Part shown: in pieces, positions 44,801 through 53,138 of the stretch
Layout of the letters: every line of letters begins with the position of its first letter
Numbering within the stretch: position 1 is the first letter of the stretch
From: Tissierella sp. MB52-C2
GTDB lineage: Bacteria > Bacillota > Clostridia > Tissierellales > Tissierellaceae
Length of the DNA: 64,000 nt
Direction: 5' to 3'
Assembly: GCF_030931715.1 (NCBI RefSeq)
Contig: NZ_CP133261.1
Coordinates: 2,582,643 to 2,646,642, forward strand
Notes under the pieces: model-generated
Told to the model about the DNA's origin: nothing
The model's database searches: none
Seen by the model: the letters and a program-made list of their open reading frames with translations, nothing else
Made by a program: the position numbers and the translations under genes

Positions 44801-46138
44801 TTATTCTTTATCTATTGGGTAATTACCATCTAAACATCCAGTACAGAACTCTTTTCCACCTGCTGATTTTAGTAATCCTTCTAAAGATAAATATTCTAGA
44901 GAATCTGCTCCTATTAACTTTCTTATTTCTTCTTTAGACATTTGAGCTGCTATTAAGTTCTCTTTAGTTGGAGTATCCATACCTAGATAGCAAGGGTGTA
45001 ATACTGGAGGTGAAGATATTCTTACATGTATTTCCTTTGCCCCTGCATTTTTTATCATTTCAATTGTTCTTTTTATTGTAGTTCCTCTAACTATGGAATC
45101 ATCTACTAAAATTACTCTTTTACCTTCTACATTTTCCTTTAAAACATTTAATTTGATTCTAACTCCTTGCTCCCTTAATTCTTGAGTTGGTTGTATAAAA
45201 GTTCTACCTACATATCTATTTTTTATTAAACCTTCTGCATATGGAATTTTAGCTTGTTCTGCATAGCCTATGGCAGGTATCGTTCCTGAATCTGGAGCTC
45301 CTATTACTATGTCTCCATCTACTGCCGATTCTATTGCCAACTGTTTTCCCGCTTCTATCCTTGCTAAATAAATGCTTTTATTCTCAAGCTTACTGTCTGG
45401 TCTTGCAAAGTATATTATTTCAAATAGACATAGTCTTTTATCATATGCTTTTCTTCTAATAGATTTCAGTCCCTTTTCATCTATAATAACTATCTCACCT
45501 GGTTCTACATCTCTTATGAATTCCGCTCCTATGGTGTCAAAAGCACAGGTTTCTGAAGCTAAAATATAATCTTCTCCTAGTTTGCCTATGGAAAGAGGCT
45601 TGACCCCATATTGATCTCTTGCTCCTATTAGTTTATCTGTTGTCATTATGACTAATCCATATGTTCCGTTTATATCGTCTAATGCTTTTATTATGGCATC
45701 TTCTATATTATCTTTATGGTATCTGGCTATTAGATTTGCTATAACCTCTGTATCTAATTCCGATTGAAATATAGCACCTTGCTCCTCAAGCCCATCTCTT
45801 AGTTTTTCAAAATTTACTACTGCACCATCATGGGCTAAAGCCAAAGCTCCTTTTCTATATCCTACAACTAAAGGCTGTGCATTAATTGTCGTTGTATCTC
45901 CAGTAGTTGCATATCTTATATGACCTATACCTATATTTCCTCGAAGTCTTTCCATAGTTTCCTTTGGAAAGACCTCGTGAACTAATCCTAAGTCTTTGAA
46001 GTAGTCTACAAATCCATTGTTATTTACTGCAATTCCAGTACTTACTTGACCCCTATGCTGTAGGGCATATAATCCATAATATATTATATTCGATACATTA
46101 TTTCTTTCCTTACTGTAAATTCCCACAACTCCACTCAA
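44801..46138 (-). CDS. purF: Amidophosphoribosyltransferase with altered glutaminase site
   Basis: 445 residues, TTG start; the chain begins M-S-G-V-V-G-I-Y. PurF normally begins with the nucleophile Cys1 after Met removal or processing, and here that position is Ser2. The oxyanion-hole motif HNG is HDG (D104). The Q-[ED]-S/A after QHRG is QVS (V32). Arg75 and the Asp of DTEV are kept. The phosphoribosyltransferase half is intact, with VILVDDSIVRGTT as the PRPP loop. The four Fe-S cysteines of the Bacillus-type enzyme are present (LCLFE, HPCYLG, FCTGC). I infer a functional transferase that uses free ammonia. Confidence 0.94.
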   Translation of the reverse strand: MSGVVGIYSKERNNVSNIIYYGLYALQHRGQVSTGIAVNNNGFVDYFKDLGLVHEVFPKETMERLRGNIGIGHIRYATTGDTTTINAQPLVVGYRKGALALAHDGAVVNFEKLRDGLEEQGAIFQSELDTEVIANLIARYHKDNIEDAIIKALDDINGTYGLVIMTTDKLIGARDQYGVKPLSIGKLGEDYILASETCAFDTIGAEFIRDVEPGEIVIIDEKGLKSIRRKAYDKRLCLFEIIYFARPDSKLENKSIYLARIEAGKQLAIESAVDGDIVIGAPDSGTIPAIGYAEQAKIPYAEGLIKNRYVGRTFIQPTQELREQGVRIKLNVLKENVEGKRVILVDDSIVRGTTIKRTIEMIKNAGAKEIHVRISSPPVLHPCYLGMDTPTKENLIAAQMSKEEIRKLIGADSLEYLSLEGLLKSAGGKEFCTGCLDGNYPIDKE

Positions 46139-46309
46139 AGCTGCACCTTCTTCCTAGTTAGTTTCTGCACACAGTTCCCCAACTCAAATCTATTTACTCG
46201 CTACGCTTGTTGGGTTAGGTCATTTCCCACAGTCTCACTGCACAAATTCATTTGCTCATTGTCATTCGCATGAATTTGGCGTTCGTTGCGTTTGACCTAC
46301 ATCAGCTCA
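46139..46309. other. Atypical purE-purF spacer element
   Basis: This 171-base spacer is clearly richer in G/C than its surroundings, inside an otherwise tight operon. It contains a 9-bp stem hairpin (CAAATTCAT...ATGAATTTG, 46243-46278). It also has the direct repeat TTAGGTCAT at 46215-46223, with a second copy at 46324-46332 within the purE tail. Motifs of the form GCGA...GTAG.GAG recur. It has no open frame of note. It looks like a small inserted repeat element. Confidence 0.55.
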
Positions 46310-46795
46310 CTACTTTCGCTGTGTTAGGTCATAATCCATTTTTTCTACTTCTCTTTCCATTTCTTTCTTATATTCCTTGAATTTTTCCCTTAGTTCAGGA
46401 TATTTTATAGAAAGCATCTGAACTGCTAAAAGTCCTCCATTTTCTCCACCATCTATGGCAACAGTTGCCACTGGTACACCCTTTGGCATTTGTACCACAG
46501 AAAGAAGTGAATCCAATCCATCCATAGTTGAAGACTTTGCAGGAATTCCTATTACAGGTAAGGAAGTTACTCCTGCTAATACTCCTGCCAAATGTGCTGC
46601 TTTTCCAGCTATGGCAATAATTACTTCTGTTCCATTTTCCTCAGCTTTTTCTGCAAATTCTACTGCTTGATATGGAGTTCTATGAGCTGATATTACCCTT
46701 GTCTCGTATTCTACTCCAAATTTATCAAATATCTTGGTGACCTTTTCTGATATTCCTCTATCTGATATACTTCCCATTACTATACTAACTTTCAT
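46310..46795 (-). CDS. purE: 5-(carboxyamino)imidazole ribonucleotide mutase
   Basis: 161 residues from ATG at 46795 (AGGGGTG upstream; the GTG three codons earlier overlaps that site). It has the class I PurE motifs MGSISDRGISEKV, ETRVISAHRTP, IAIAGKAAHLAGVLAG, PVIGIPAKSSTMDGLDSLLSVVQMPKGVPVATVAI. It rearranges N5-CAIR to CAIR. The C-terminal DLTQRK comes from the atypical spacer element, so the natural end has probably been replaced. No purK is nearby. Confidence 0.95.
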   Translation of the reverse strand: MKVSIVMGSISDRGISEKVTKIFDKFGVEYETRVISAHRTPYQAVEFAEKAEENGTEVIIAIAGKAAHLAGVLAGVTSLPVIGIPAKSSTMDGLDSLLSVVQMPKGVPVATVAIDGGENGGLLAVQMLSIKYPELREKFKEYKKEMEREVEKMDYDLTQRK

Positions 46796-46806
46796 ATTAG
46801 ACACCC

Positions 46807-49800
46807 CTATCTAAAATATTTTATACCTGATTCAAATATCTTGTGCTCTCCTACGATTTCTGAATTCTTATATAGTCCTTTTCCTACTCTATCTATAGAT
46901 GAAATAGTTCCTAAGATTCTACCATCACAGCTAGTTAAAGATTCTATACTAGACATTGAACCCGTTGGATTCTCATCTATAAATTGAGTTGAAATTTGTC
47001 CCTTAGCTATTAAACCATCTATATTCTCACTTATTACTCTTCCTTCTTTTGTAGCTACTGGCACAGTATATATATCTCCCACTGTCATATCATTAAACCA
47101 AGGTGACAGGTTTGAACTTACCTTAATATTGGCTAATTTTGAGATAAACTGTCCATTCTTGTTGTAGGTAATACTTGTTGAAGGAGCCATAAGTCCTAAC
47201 TTCATCAGACCTAGGAAACCAGCACCTACCCCAAGGATTAAACCATCTCTCTTATATAGATGATTGTTAATCTCTTCCATTACATAGGAATTGCTTAATA
47301 TCAATTTCATTAATTTTCCGCCTGTCTCTGGTTCATCTCCTAATAGTGAACCATTTGGTAGTCCTATTATTTGATAGTCCTTAATTTTTCTTGCTAATTC
47401 CTTATATGATTCCTCCATATCTGTTAAAGATAAAGTTTTAAATACAAAGGCATCTACTTCACCACCAGCTTCTTCAAAACATCTAGCCATAGTATATTCT
47501 CCATGAGTTCCTGTAAATATTGGTATTAAAACTCTTGGCTTTGCTATACTAGCTTTTCTTACTATTTCGCCTTTTTCAAATTTAATATCTTCTTCATTAT
47601 CTTTGTCTCTATATAATGGAAATACTTCTTCCAATGGTTCTTCAAAAGATTTAATTAAGAAATCTAATTGAATAATCTCTTTATCTATTTCTATATGTTC
47701 TGCTTCTATTGTAGTTCCAAGAACTCTATAATTAATATTTCCTAATGCTGCTTCATCCTTCAATTCAACTACTATGGAACCATATAGTGGCTTAAACAAA
47801 TCTTCTTTGCTGATTTCATTCAGTCTAAAGCCTATTTTATTGCCCATAGCCATCTCAGCAATAGATCTTGCGACTCCGCCAAATTTAACTGTGGAAGCTG
47901 AAATAATCTCACCTTTATCTATTAATTCTTTAATTAAGGAGTAATTTGACTTTAGTTGATTGAAGTCAATCATACCATCTTCATCTATATCCAATTTTAT
48001 TAAAGCTACAGTTGAATCCGTCTTTTTAAATTCTGGAGATATAATATTCTCTACTTTGTCTGTAGCCACTGCAAAACTAACTAATGTTGGTGGAACATGA
48101 ATATCTTCAAATGTACCACTCATACTATCCTTTCCGCCTATACTTGGAGTATCTAATTCTTTTTGCACTAGAAATGCGCCAAGTAGTGCAGAAAATGGTT
48201 TTCCCCATTTAGTTGGATCATCTCCAATCCTTTCAAAGTATTCTTGGAAAGTTAATCTTATCTTTTTGTAATCTCCACCCATGGCTACAATTTTTGCAAC
48301 AGATTCTATAACAGCATAATATCCACCATGGAATGGACTCCATTTTGAAAGCTTTGGTTCGTAGCCATAACTCATTAAAGAGCAAGTATTTGTCTCTCCT
48401 TCTAATACAGGAATCTTTGCTACCATTCCCTCTGTTGGAGTAAGACCATATTTACCACCTAAAGGCATCAATACTGTACTTGATCCTACTGTATGGTCAA
48501 ATCCCTCTATTAAACCCTTTTGGCTACAGATGTTTAAATCCTTTATATTTTCTATAAAAGCATCTCTAATATCTTTTCCTTCTACATAAGATGGAATTTT
48601 ATCTAAATATAATTCTTTAATAGGTTGTTCTATATTAACTTTATTCTTTTTTCTTATACCATTGGTATCTAAGAAACTCCTCTTGATATTGACAATAGTT
48701 TTTCCTCTCCATACCATTTTAAGAGTTTTTTCTTCTGTAACCTTAGCTACCACTGTGCCTTCTGAATCCTCTGCTTCAACAAAGGACATAAATCTTTCTA
48801 GATCTTCAGGTGCAATAACAACTGCCATTCTTTCTTGAGACTCAGATAATGCAATCTCTGTACCATCAAGACCAGGATATTTTAGTGGCACTTTGTCTAA
48901 TTCAATGAAAAGTCCGTCTGCCAATTCTCCTATGGCTACTGAAACTCCACCAGCACCGAAGTCATTACATTTTTTAATCATTTTAGATACTTCTTCATTT
49001 CTAAATAGACGAACTATTTTTCTTTCTACTGCCGGATTTCCCTTCTGGACTTCTGCCCCCGATGTGTGTAGAGATTCCTCCGTATGTTCCTTAGATGAAC
49101 CAACCGCTCCGCCTAATCCATCTCTACCTGTCTTGCCACCTACTAGGACAATCAAATCTCCCGGCTCAGAATTTCCTCTATATACAGCATCCTTTGGAGC
49201 AGCGGCAACTAATGCACCTAGTTCCATTCTCTTTGCCATATAACCTTTGTCATATATTTCTTTAACATATCCTGTTGCAGCACCTATTTGGTATCCATAG
49301 GAACTATATCCTGCCTTTGCAGTCTGAGTAATCTTTCTTTGAGGTAATTTCCCAGGCAAAGTATCTTCATATTTTTGTCTTGGATCTGCTGCCCCTGTAA
49401 TTCTCATGGCCTGATATACATATGCTCTACCTGATAATGGGTCTCTTATTGCACCTCCGAGACAAGTAGATGCACCACCGAAAGGCTCCATCTCTGTAGG
49501 ATGATTATGAGTCTCATTTTTAAACATCAATAGCCATCTTTCATTTGTACCGTTAACGTCTACATCTATTTCAATGCTGGCAGCATTAACCTCATCTGAT
49601 TCTTCCTTATCATTTAATAGACCCTTTTTCTTTGTTTCCTTCATATTTATAGTAGCCAAATCCATTAAGCAAACTGGTCTTTCTTTATTTTCATAAACAA
49701 ATTCTCTAGATTTTATATATTCATCTAATGCATTTTGGAATACTTCTTTATATTTTCCTTCATCCATAGATATATCTGTAATCTCTGTCATAAAAGTAGT

Positions 49801-50475
49801 ATGTCTACAGTGATCTGACCAATAGGTGTCTATTAGCTTTAGTTCAGTAATAGTTGGGTTTCTATCTTCGTCTTTAAAATACTTCTGACAGAATAAAATA
49901 TCTTCTATATCCATACCTATTCCATACTTTGATTTAAAAGATATAAGCTCATTTTCTGTCATATTTATAAAACCATCTATTATTTCAATTTCTTCTGTTG
50001 CTTCATCTTCTTTTTCAAAGGTAAAGCTATCTATGGCAACTTCTTTCATCTCTATTGGATTTATATAATATTTCTTTATTTTATTTAGTTCTTCTTCTGT
50101 TATATTTTCTAAGATTACTATCTTTGAATTTTGCACTATTATATTTTCATTTTGTGTTAAGATCCTAATCATCTGATTTGTAGAGTCTTCTCTTTGATTA
50201 TATTGACCTTTTAGATATTCAACTCTAAATAATCTTTCACTATCTTTAATTGGAAGGTTATTTTCATATTTATTATCTAAGATTTCTTCAAAGAGTATTT
50301 CCTTTACTATCAGTTCTTTTTCCTCTTCTGTTACATTTATTAAATCATATACATTGACTGTTCTTACTTTACTTAAATTTTCTATTCCTAAATAATCTCT
50401 AAAATCTTTTAACAACAATTGTCCTTCAGTATTAAACCCTTCATTCTTCTCGATAAAAATTCTTTTAAAATCCAA
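46807..50475 (-). CDS. purL: Phosphoribosylformylglycinamidine synthase, large clostridial type, with altered glutaminase domain
   Basis: 1222 residues, TTG start with GGAGGG at 7 bases. Single-chain FGAM synthetase. The N-terminal PurS-like and linker region (about 1-200) is followed by paired AIRS-type halves with TYWSDHCRHTTF, FKNETHNHPTEMEPFGGA and NDFGAGGVSVAIGEL, then SIGGKDSMSGTF, and a class-I glutamine amidotransferase domain from about 955. In that domain the nucleophile motif G-[IV]-C-N-G reads G-V-G-A-G, with Gly1084 in place of Cys. The catalytic His-Gly-Glu reads Thr-Lys-Glu (T1142). The synthetase half keeps its motifs. The glutaminase is therefore probably inactive and the enzyme ammonia-dependent (inference). 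First gene of the operon. Confidence 0.95.
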   Translation of the reverse strand: MDFKRIFIEKNEGFNTEGQLLLKDFRDYLGIENLSKVRTVNVYDLINVTEEEKELIVKEILFEEILDNKYENNLPIKDSERLFRVEYLKGQYNQREDSTNQMIRILTQNENIIVQNSKIVILENITEEELNKIKKYYINPIEMKEVAIDSFTFEKEDEATEEIEIIDGFINMTENELISFKSKYGIGMDIEDILFCQKYFKDEDRNPTITELKLIDTYWSDHCRHTTFMTEITDISMDEGKYKEVFQNALDEYIKSREFVYENKERPVCLMDLATINMKETKKKGLLNDKEESDEVNAASIEIDVDVNGTNERWLLMFKNETHNHPTEMEPFGGASTCLGGAIRDPLSGRAYVYQAMRITGAADPRQKYEDTLPGKLPQRKITQTAKAGYSSYGYQIGAATGYVKEIYDKGYMAKRMELGALVAAAPKDAVYRGNSEPGDLIVLVGGKTGRDGLGGAVGSSKEHTEESLHTSGAEVQKGNPAVERKIVRLFRNEEVSKMIKKCNDFGAGGVSVAIGELADGLFIELDKVPLKYPGLDGTEIALSESQERMAVVIAPEDLERFMSFVEAEDSEGTVVAKVTEEKTLKMVWRGKTIVNIKRSFLDTNGIRKKNKVNIEQPIKELYLDKIPSYVEGKDIRDAFIENIKDLNICSQKGLIEGFDHTVGSSTVLMPLGGKYGLTPTEGMVAKIPVLEGETNTCSLMSYGYEPKLSKWSPFHGGYYAVIESVAKIVAMGGDYKKIRLTFQEYFERIGDDPTKWGKPFSALLGAFLVQKELDTPSIGGKDSMSGTFEDIHVPPTLVSFAVATDKVENIISPEFKKTDSTVALIKLDIDEDGMIDFNQLKSNYSLIKELIDKGEIISASTVKFGGVARSIAEMAMGNKIGFRLNEISKEDLFKPLYGSIVVELKDEAALGNINYRVLGTTIEAEHIEIDKEIIQLDFLIKSFEEPLEEVFPLYRDKDNEEDIKFEKGEIVRKASIAKPRVLIPIFTGTHGEYTMARCFEEAGGEVDAFVFKTLSLTDMEESYKELARKIKDYQIIGLPNGSLLGDEPETGGKLMKLILSNSYVMEEINNHLYKRDGLILGVGAGFLGLMKLGLMAPSTSITYNKNGQFISKLANIKVSSNLSPWFNDMTVGDIYTVPVATKEGRVISENIDGLIAKGQISTQFIDENPTGSMSSIESLTSCDGRILGTISSIDRVGKGLYKNSEIVGEHKIFESGIKYFR

Positions 50476-50502
50476 ATTTAACCCTCCTCAAAAAATTAAA
50501 TT

Positions 50503-50546
50503 AAGCCCAGCCGGGTAGGCAAAGCGAAACCTACCCGACTGGGCTT
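50503..50546 (-). terminator. Expression-platform terminator of the purine operon leader
   Basis: Long stem AAGCCCAG.CGGGTAGG pairing with CCTACCCGGCTGGGCTT on the minus strand, then AATTTAATTTTTT, just before the purL ribosome binding site. The 5' arm is also the 3' end of the PRPP aptamer, so ligand binding competes with termination. Confidence 0.88.
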
Positions 50547-50637
50547 TTATCCCTTCGGTGTAATACTGACCATACAGTATCTGTACCGCTCGGTCCAGCA
50601 AGACAAAGTCTTCGGAACCCTAGGTACACTTTCGCCC
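50526..50637 (-). promoter_or_regulatory. PRPP riboswitch aptamer (ykkC family, subtype 2b)
   Basis: In the minus direction: GCGAAAGTGTACC, then the ykkC hallmark CTAGGGTTCCG with a small hairpin (AAGAC...GTCTT), CTGGACCGAG, and a second stem-loop (AGATACTG..CAGTATTAC). It closes with ACACCGAAGGGATAAAAGCCC. These blocks match the PRPP-sensing ykkC subtype as I remember it from thermophilic clostridial sequences, including the CCCAG.CGGGTAGGTTTC end. PRPP binding should prevent the terminator and switch the purine operon on. Confidence 0.85.
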
Positions 50638-50704
50638 ATAGATAAATGATTTTCGGTCATTTTGTAGAAACGTCTCAACCATATTATGAGACCTATATGA
50701 GCAA
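50634..50704 (-). promoter_or_regulatory. Guanine-type purine riboswitch aptamer
   Basis: Three-way junction on the minus strand: P1 GCTCATA/TATGGGC, P2 GTCTCA/TGAGAC with loop ATAATATGG, J2/3 GTTTCTAC, P3 AAATGA/TCATTT with loop CCGAAAA, and J3/1 ATCTA. The specificity base that pairs with the ligand reads C, which predicts guanine rather than adenine. It lies directly before the PRPP aptamer, sharing the P1/entry bases. Confidence 0.85.
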
Positions 50705-50732
50705 CATATTCATTATTATTTATTACACTTAC

Positions 50733-50761
50733 ATATTAACAGTATGATCTATATCTGTCAA
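50733..50761 (-). promoter_or_regulatory. Promoter of the purine operon
   Basis: Minus-strand TTGACA (50756-50761), 17-base spacer, TAATAT (50733-50738). The start would be about 30 bases before the guanine aptamer. Confidence 0.85.
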
Positions 50762-50846
50762 GAGTTGTTTATTATAATATTTTTTAAAATGCAATTCTTT
50801 TACTTTCATCCTTCAAACAAGTTACGTCACAAACTCAAAACTATTT

Positions 50847-51245
50847 TTAGTCAGTAACGTTGGATTCCTTTTCTAAATATCTAATCAAAAGAATAATTGT
50901 AAAAAATAATGATAATATAAATATTGAAAAACCAAATGTTGATTTAAATACACTTGTGACAAAAAGAAATGCTATGATTTTCTTTGCAATATTATCAAAT
51001 ATCTTTTCATCCTTGTATTTCAATCTATATGAATACCAAAACAATGTTGTGAAGCCTCCTGATGCAACTAATGACAGGATAATTCCTACCACGAAAGCTA
51101 ATATTTTGATTAGAAAAATTTCTTTATCATACATTTGCAACTCAGTAGTATAAAAATTATAAAAACCAGTCATAACATTATATATCCAAAAGAATCCAAA
51201 TAAGTAACAAACAAACTTCAGTATCTTTATTTTATCACTATTCAT
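50847..51245 (-). CDS. Small four-helix membrane protein, unknown
   Basis: 132 residues with four predicted membrane segments (about 8-27, 45-68, 85-102, 104-125) and short charged loops. ATG follows GAGAGGA. I do not recognise a family. It is upstream of and in the same direction as the purine operon, but separated from it by that operon's own promoter and leader, so it is probably unrelated. Confidence 0.6.
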   Translation of the reverse strand: MNSDKIKILKFVCYLFGFFWIYNVMTGFYNFYTTELQMYDKEIFLIKILAFVVGIILSLVASGGFTTLFWYSYRLKYKDEKIFDNIAKKIIAFLFVTSVFKSTFGFSIFILSLFFTIILLIRYLEKESNVTD

Positions 51246-51326
51246 AGTATCCTCTCAAAATATTATATTTTCTCATTCAAGCCTATTAAAGCCCCTATTG
51301 CTGCATAATTAATAATTATATTGATT

Positions 51327-51476
51327 TTACAAATTTTTTAATGCTTTTTCATCTCTCATAGCTCTTAGATTTTTAAAGATATGGCATATTAAGAGAAATT
51401 CAAGTCCACATAAAGCTACAAAGAAGGCCATCAGCATAGCCTCTTTAATAGTCAGTCTAGGATTAGGTACTAATAT
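51327..51476 (-). pseudogene. Remnant encoding a membrane helix
   Basis: The minus frame between a stop near 51487 and TAA at 51327 reads like protein (TIKEAMLMAFFVALCGLEFLLICHIF, then a charged tail FKNLRAMRDEKALKNL). It has no start codon with a ribosome binding site. It could be the C-terminal end of a lost membrane protein, or a very small protein from the internal ATG. Low certainty. Confidence 0.3.
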
Positions 51477-51495
51477 AAGTTTTAAGTAATTTATT

Positions 51496-52440
51496 TTAGT
51501 TCAGATTCTCAATAAACTTTTTAGTTTCATCTGCTATCTTTTTATATTCAATATCATGAACATAATGGGAACAATTTAAGTCAACCATCTCTCCATCTTG
51601 AGTGTTTTTCATATAATTTTTATGAAAATCTCTCCACTCATTCTCATTCCAACCAGTTCCTTGTCCATTAGATGAAAACATTAATATAGGAACATTGGGA
51701 ACTCCACTTTCCTTCACTATACTTGCATTTTTCTTGATTTCTTGCACTTCATTTAGCATTGTTTTCGTTGCTGTTCTTCGATAAAAAACAACTTTATATA
51801 ACTCTTTTTCTTCATCTGTTAATGTTCCATATTTTATAGCATCACTTTCCCATATACCAGGAATCCATCTTGTAATTCCTGCATTAGCTGCAAAAGCCGA
51901 TAGTTTTATTAAGGGTATATCAATATTGTACTCCTCATAAGATTCTGGAACTGCCATATCAAGTCCTATAATTGCTGTTACTTCACCTGGATATTTTTGA
52001 GCCCAATATAATGCTTCAATTCCTGACATTGAATGTGGATACAAAATATATGGTCCACTTATTTCAGCTTTCAAAAGTGCCTCTCTTGTTTCAGATAAAA
52101 TATTATCAATATCTCTATCTATATCTACAATATCGCTAAATCCATATCCTGCTTTTTCTACTACTACAATCCTATATTTATCACTCAGAAGTGAATAGAG
52201 TGATTTAAAATCTAAAGTAGGAGAGCATGTACCACCGCCTGACATAAATACTAATGTCTTATCTCCTTCCCCTTCTGTATATATATACATCTGATGTCCA
52301 TTTACTTCTACCATCTCCCCATTTGGGACGAATAACTCATCTTCTTTAGATAAATGAATTCTATGATTAATATAGCTAACTCCTATAAATATAATAATTA
52401 GCCCAATAATTATCCCCATGACTTTTAATATTCCTTTCAT
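51496..52440 (-). CDS. Alpha/beta hydrolase, membrane-anchored
   Basis: 314 residues. An N-terminal hydrophobic segment (about 4-26) is followed by an alpha/beta-hydrolase domain. It has FMSGGGTCSP as the oxyanion region, VVVEKAGYGFSD, the nucleophile Ser in LYPHSMSGIEALYW (P replaces the usual first G of G-x-S-x-G) and His in LNCSHYVHD near the end. Likely an esterase or lipase-type enzyme at the outer membrane face. ATG has GGGAGG upstream. Confidence 0.82.
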   Translation of the reverse strand: MKGILKVMGIIIGLIIIFIGVSYINHRIHLSKEDELFVPNGEMVEVNGHQMYIYTEGEGDKTLVFMSGGGTCSPTLDFKSLYSLLSDKYRIVVVEKAGYGFSDIVDIDRDIDNILSETREALLKAEISGPYILYPHSMSGIEALYWAQKYPGEVTAIIGLDMAVPESYEEYNIDIPLIKLSAFAANAGITRWIPGIWESDAIKYGTLTDEEKELYKVVFYRRTATKTMLNEVQEIKKNASIVKESGVPNVPILMFSSNGQGTGWNENEWRDFHKNYMKNTQDGEMVDLNCSHYVHDIEYKKIADETKKFIENLN

Positions 52441-52508
52441 GATTTCCTCCCTAAAAAGTAGCTTTACTATAAAAAGCTACCTTTTATCATTATTAAAACC
52501 TAGAATTA

Positions 52509-52886
52509 TTAATATCTTTCTGATAATGATTCTTCAACTCTCCATTGAGGTGGCTCACCATTATCTCCCCAGTATTCTACTATTTCACTGATTAACCCAT
52601 TATTAATAGTAAAGAAAGAATTGGCATAGAAACTACTTGACTTATCCCCTGCTTCTACCTTTACGGCAGAAACGACTATGTCGTCCTTAGAGAAAATTTT
52701 ATCTAAAGTTATTATCCACCGACCGGGATATTTTTTATTAAAATTGATATATTTATCTCTACCTCTAAAAAGTTCTCTAGTATTTGGTAACCATACATCT
52801 GCATTTTCTTCCATTAATTCTCCTATTTCATCAAACATTCCATCACTCATTAGATTCCAAAATTTCTTAACTATATGTTCATTCAT
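52509..52886 (-). CDS. SnoaL-like/NTF2-fold protein
   Basis: 125 residues fitting the NTF2-like cone: helix VKKFWNLMSDGMFDEIGELM, then strands with NADVWLPNTRELFRGRDKYINF and a C-terminal EIVEYWGDNGEPPQW. Such proteins are small ligand-binding or isomerase-type folds; no catalytic role can be assigned. GAGGAGG upstream. It is a single gene between two hydrolase-type genes. Confidence 0.75.
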   Translation of the reverse strand: MNEHIVKKFWNLMSDGMFDEIGELMEENADVWLPNTRELFRGRDKYINFNKKYPGRWIITLDKIFSKDDIVVSAVKVEAGDKSSSFYANSFFTINNGLISEIVEYWGDNGEPPQWRVEESLSERY

Positions 52887-53085
52887 GCTATAATTTCCTC
52901 CTCAGTCAATTTTAATCTCCATAACACCTGGCACATTAGTTTTGGATGTATTTTATCCAAACATAAGTTCCGCGTCAATATATCTTTTGAATTTTACTGC
53001 AAATAGACTAAAATGCATATTATACTTATTCTACAAAATTTACTAAATCCCTTCTTTTATATAATCTTTTATGTCATAAAAATAG

Positions 53086-53122
53086 CCTCTTACTGATCCA
53101 AGACTTAAAATTCAGTAAGAGG
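53086..53122 (-). terminator. Terminator of the phospholipase-C-like gene
   Basis: Stem CCTCTTACTGA/TCAGTAAGAGG with a 15-base loop, 17 bases past the stop at 53139. No strong T run. Confidence 0.6.
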
Positions 53123-53138
53123 TTTAAAAAATCATTTT

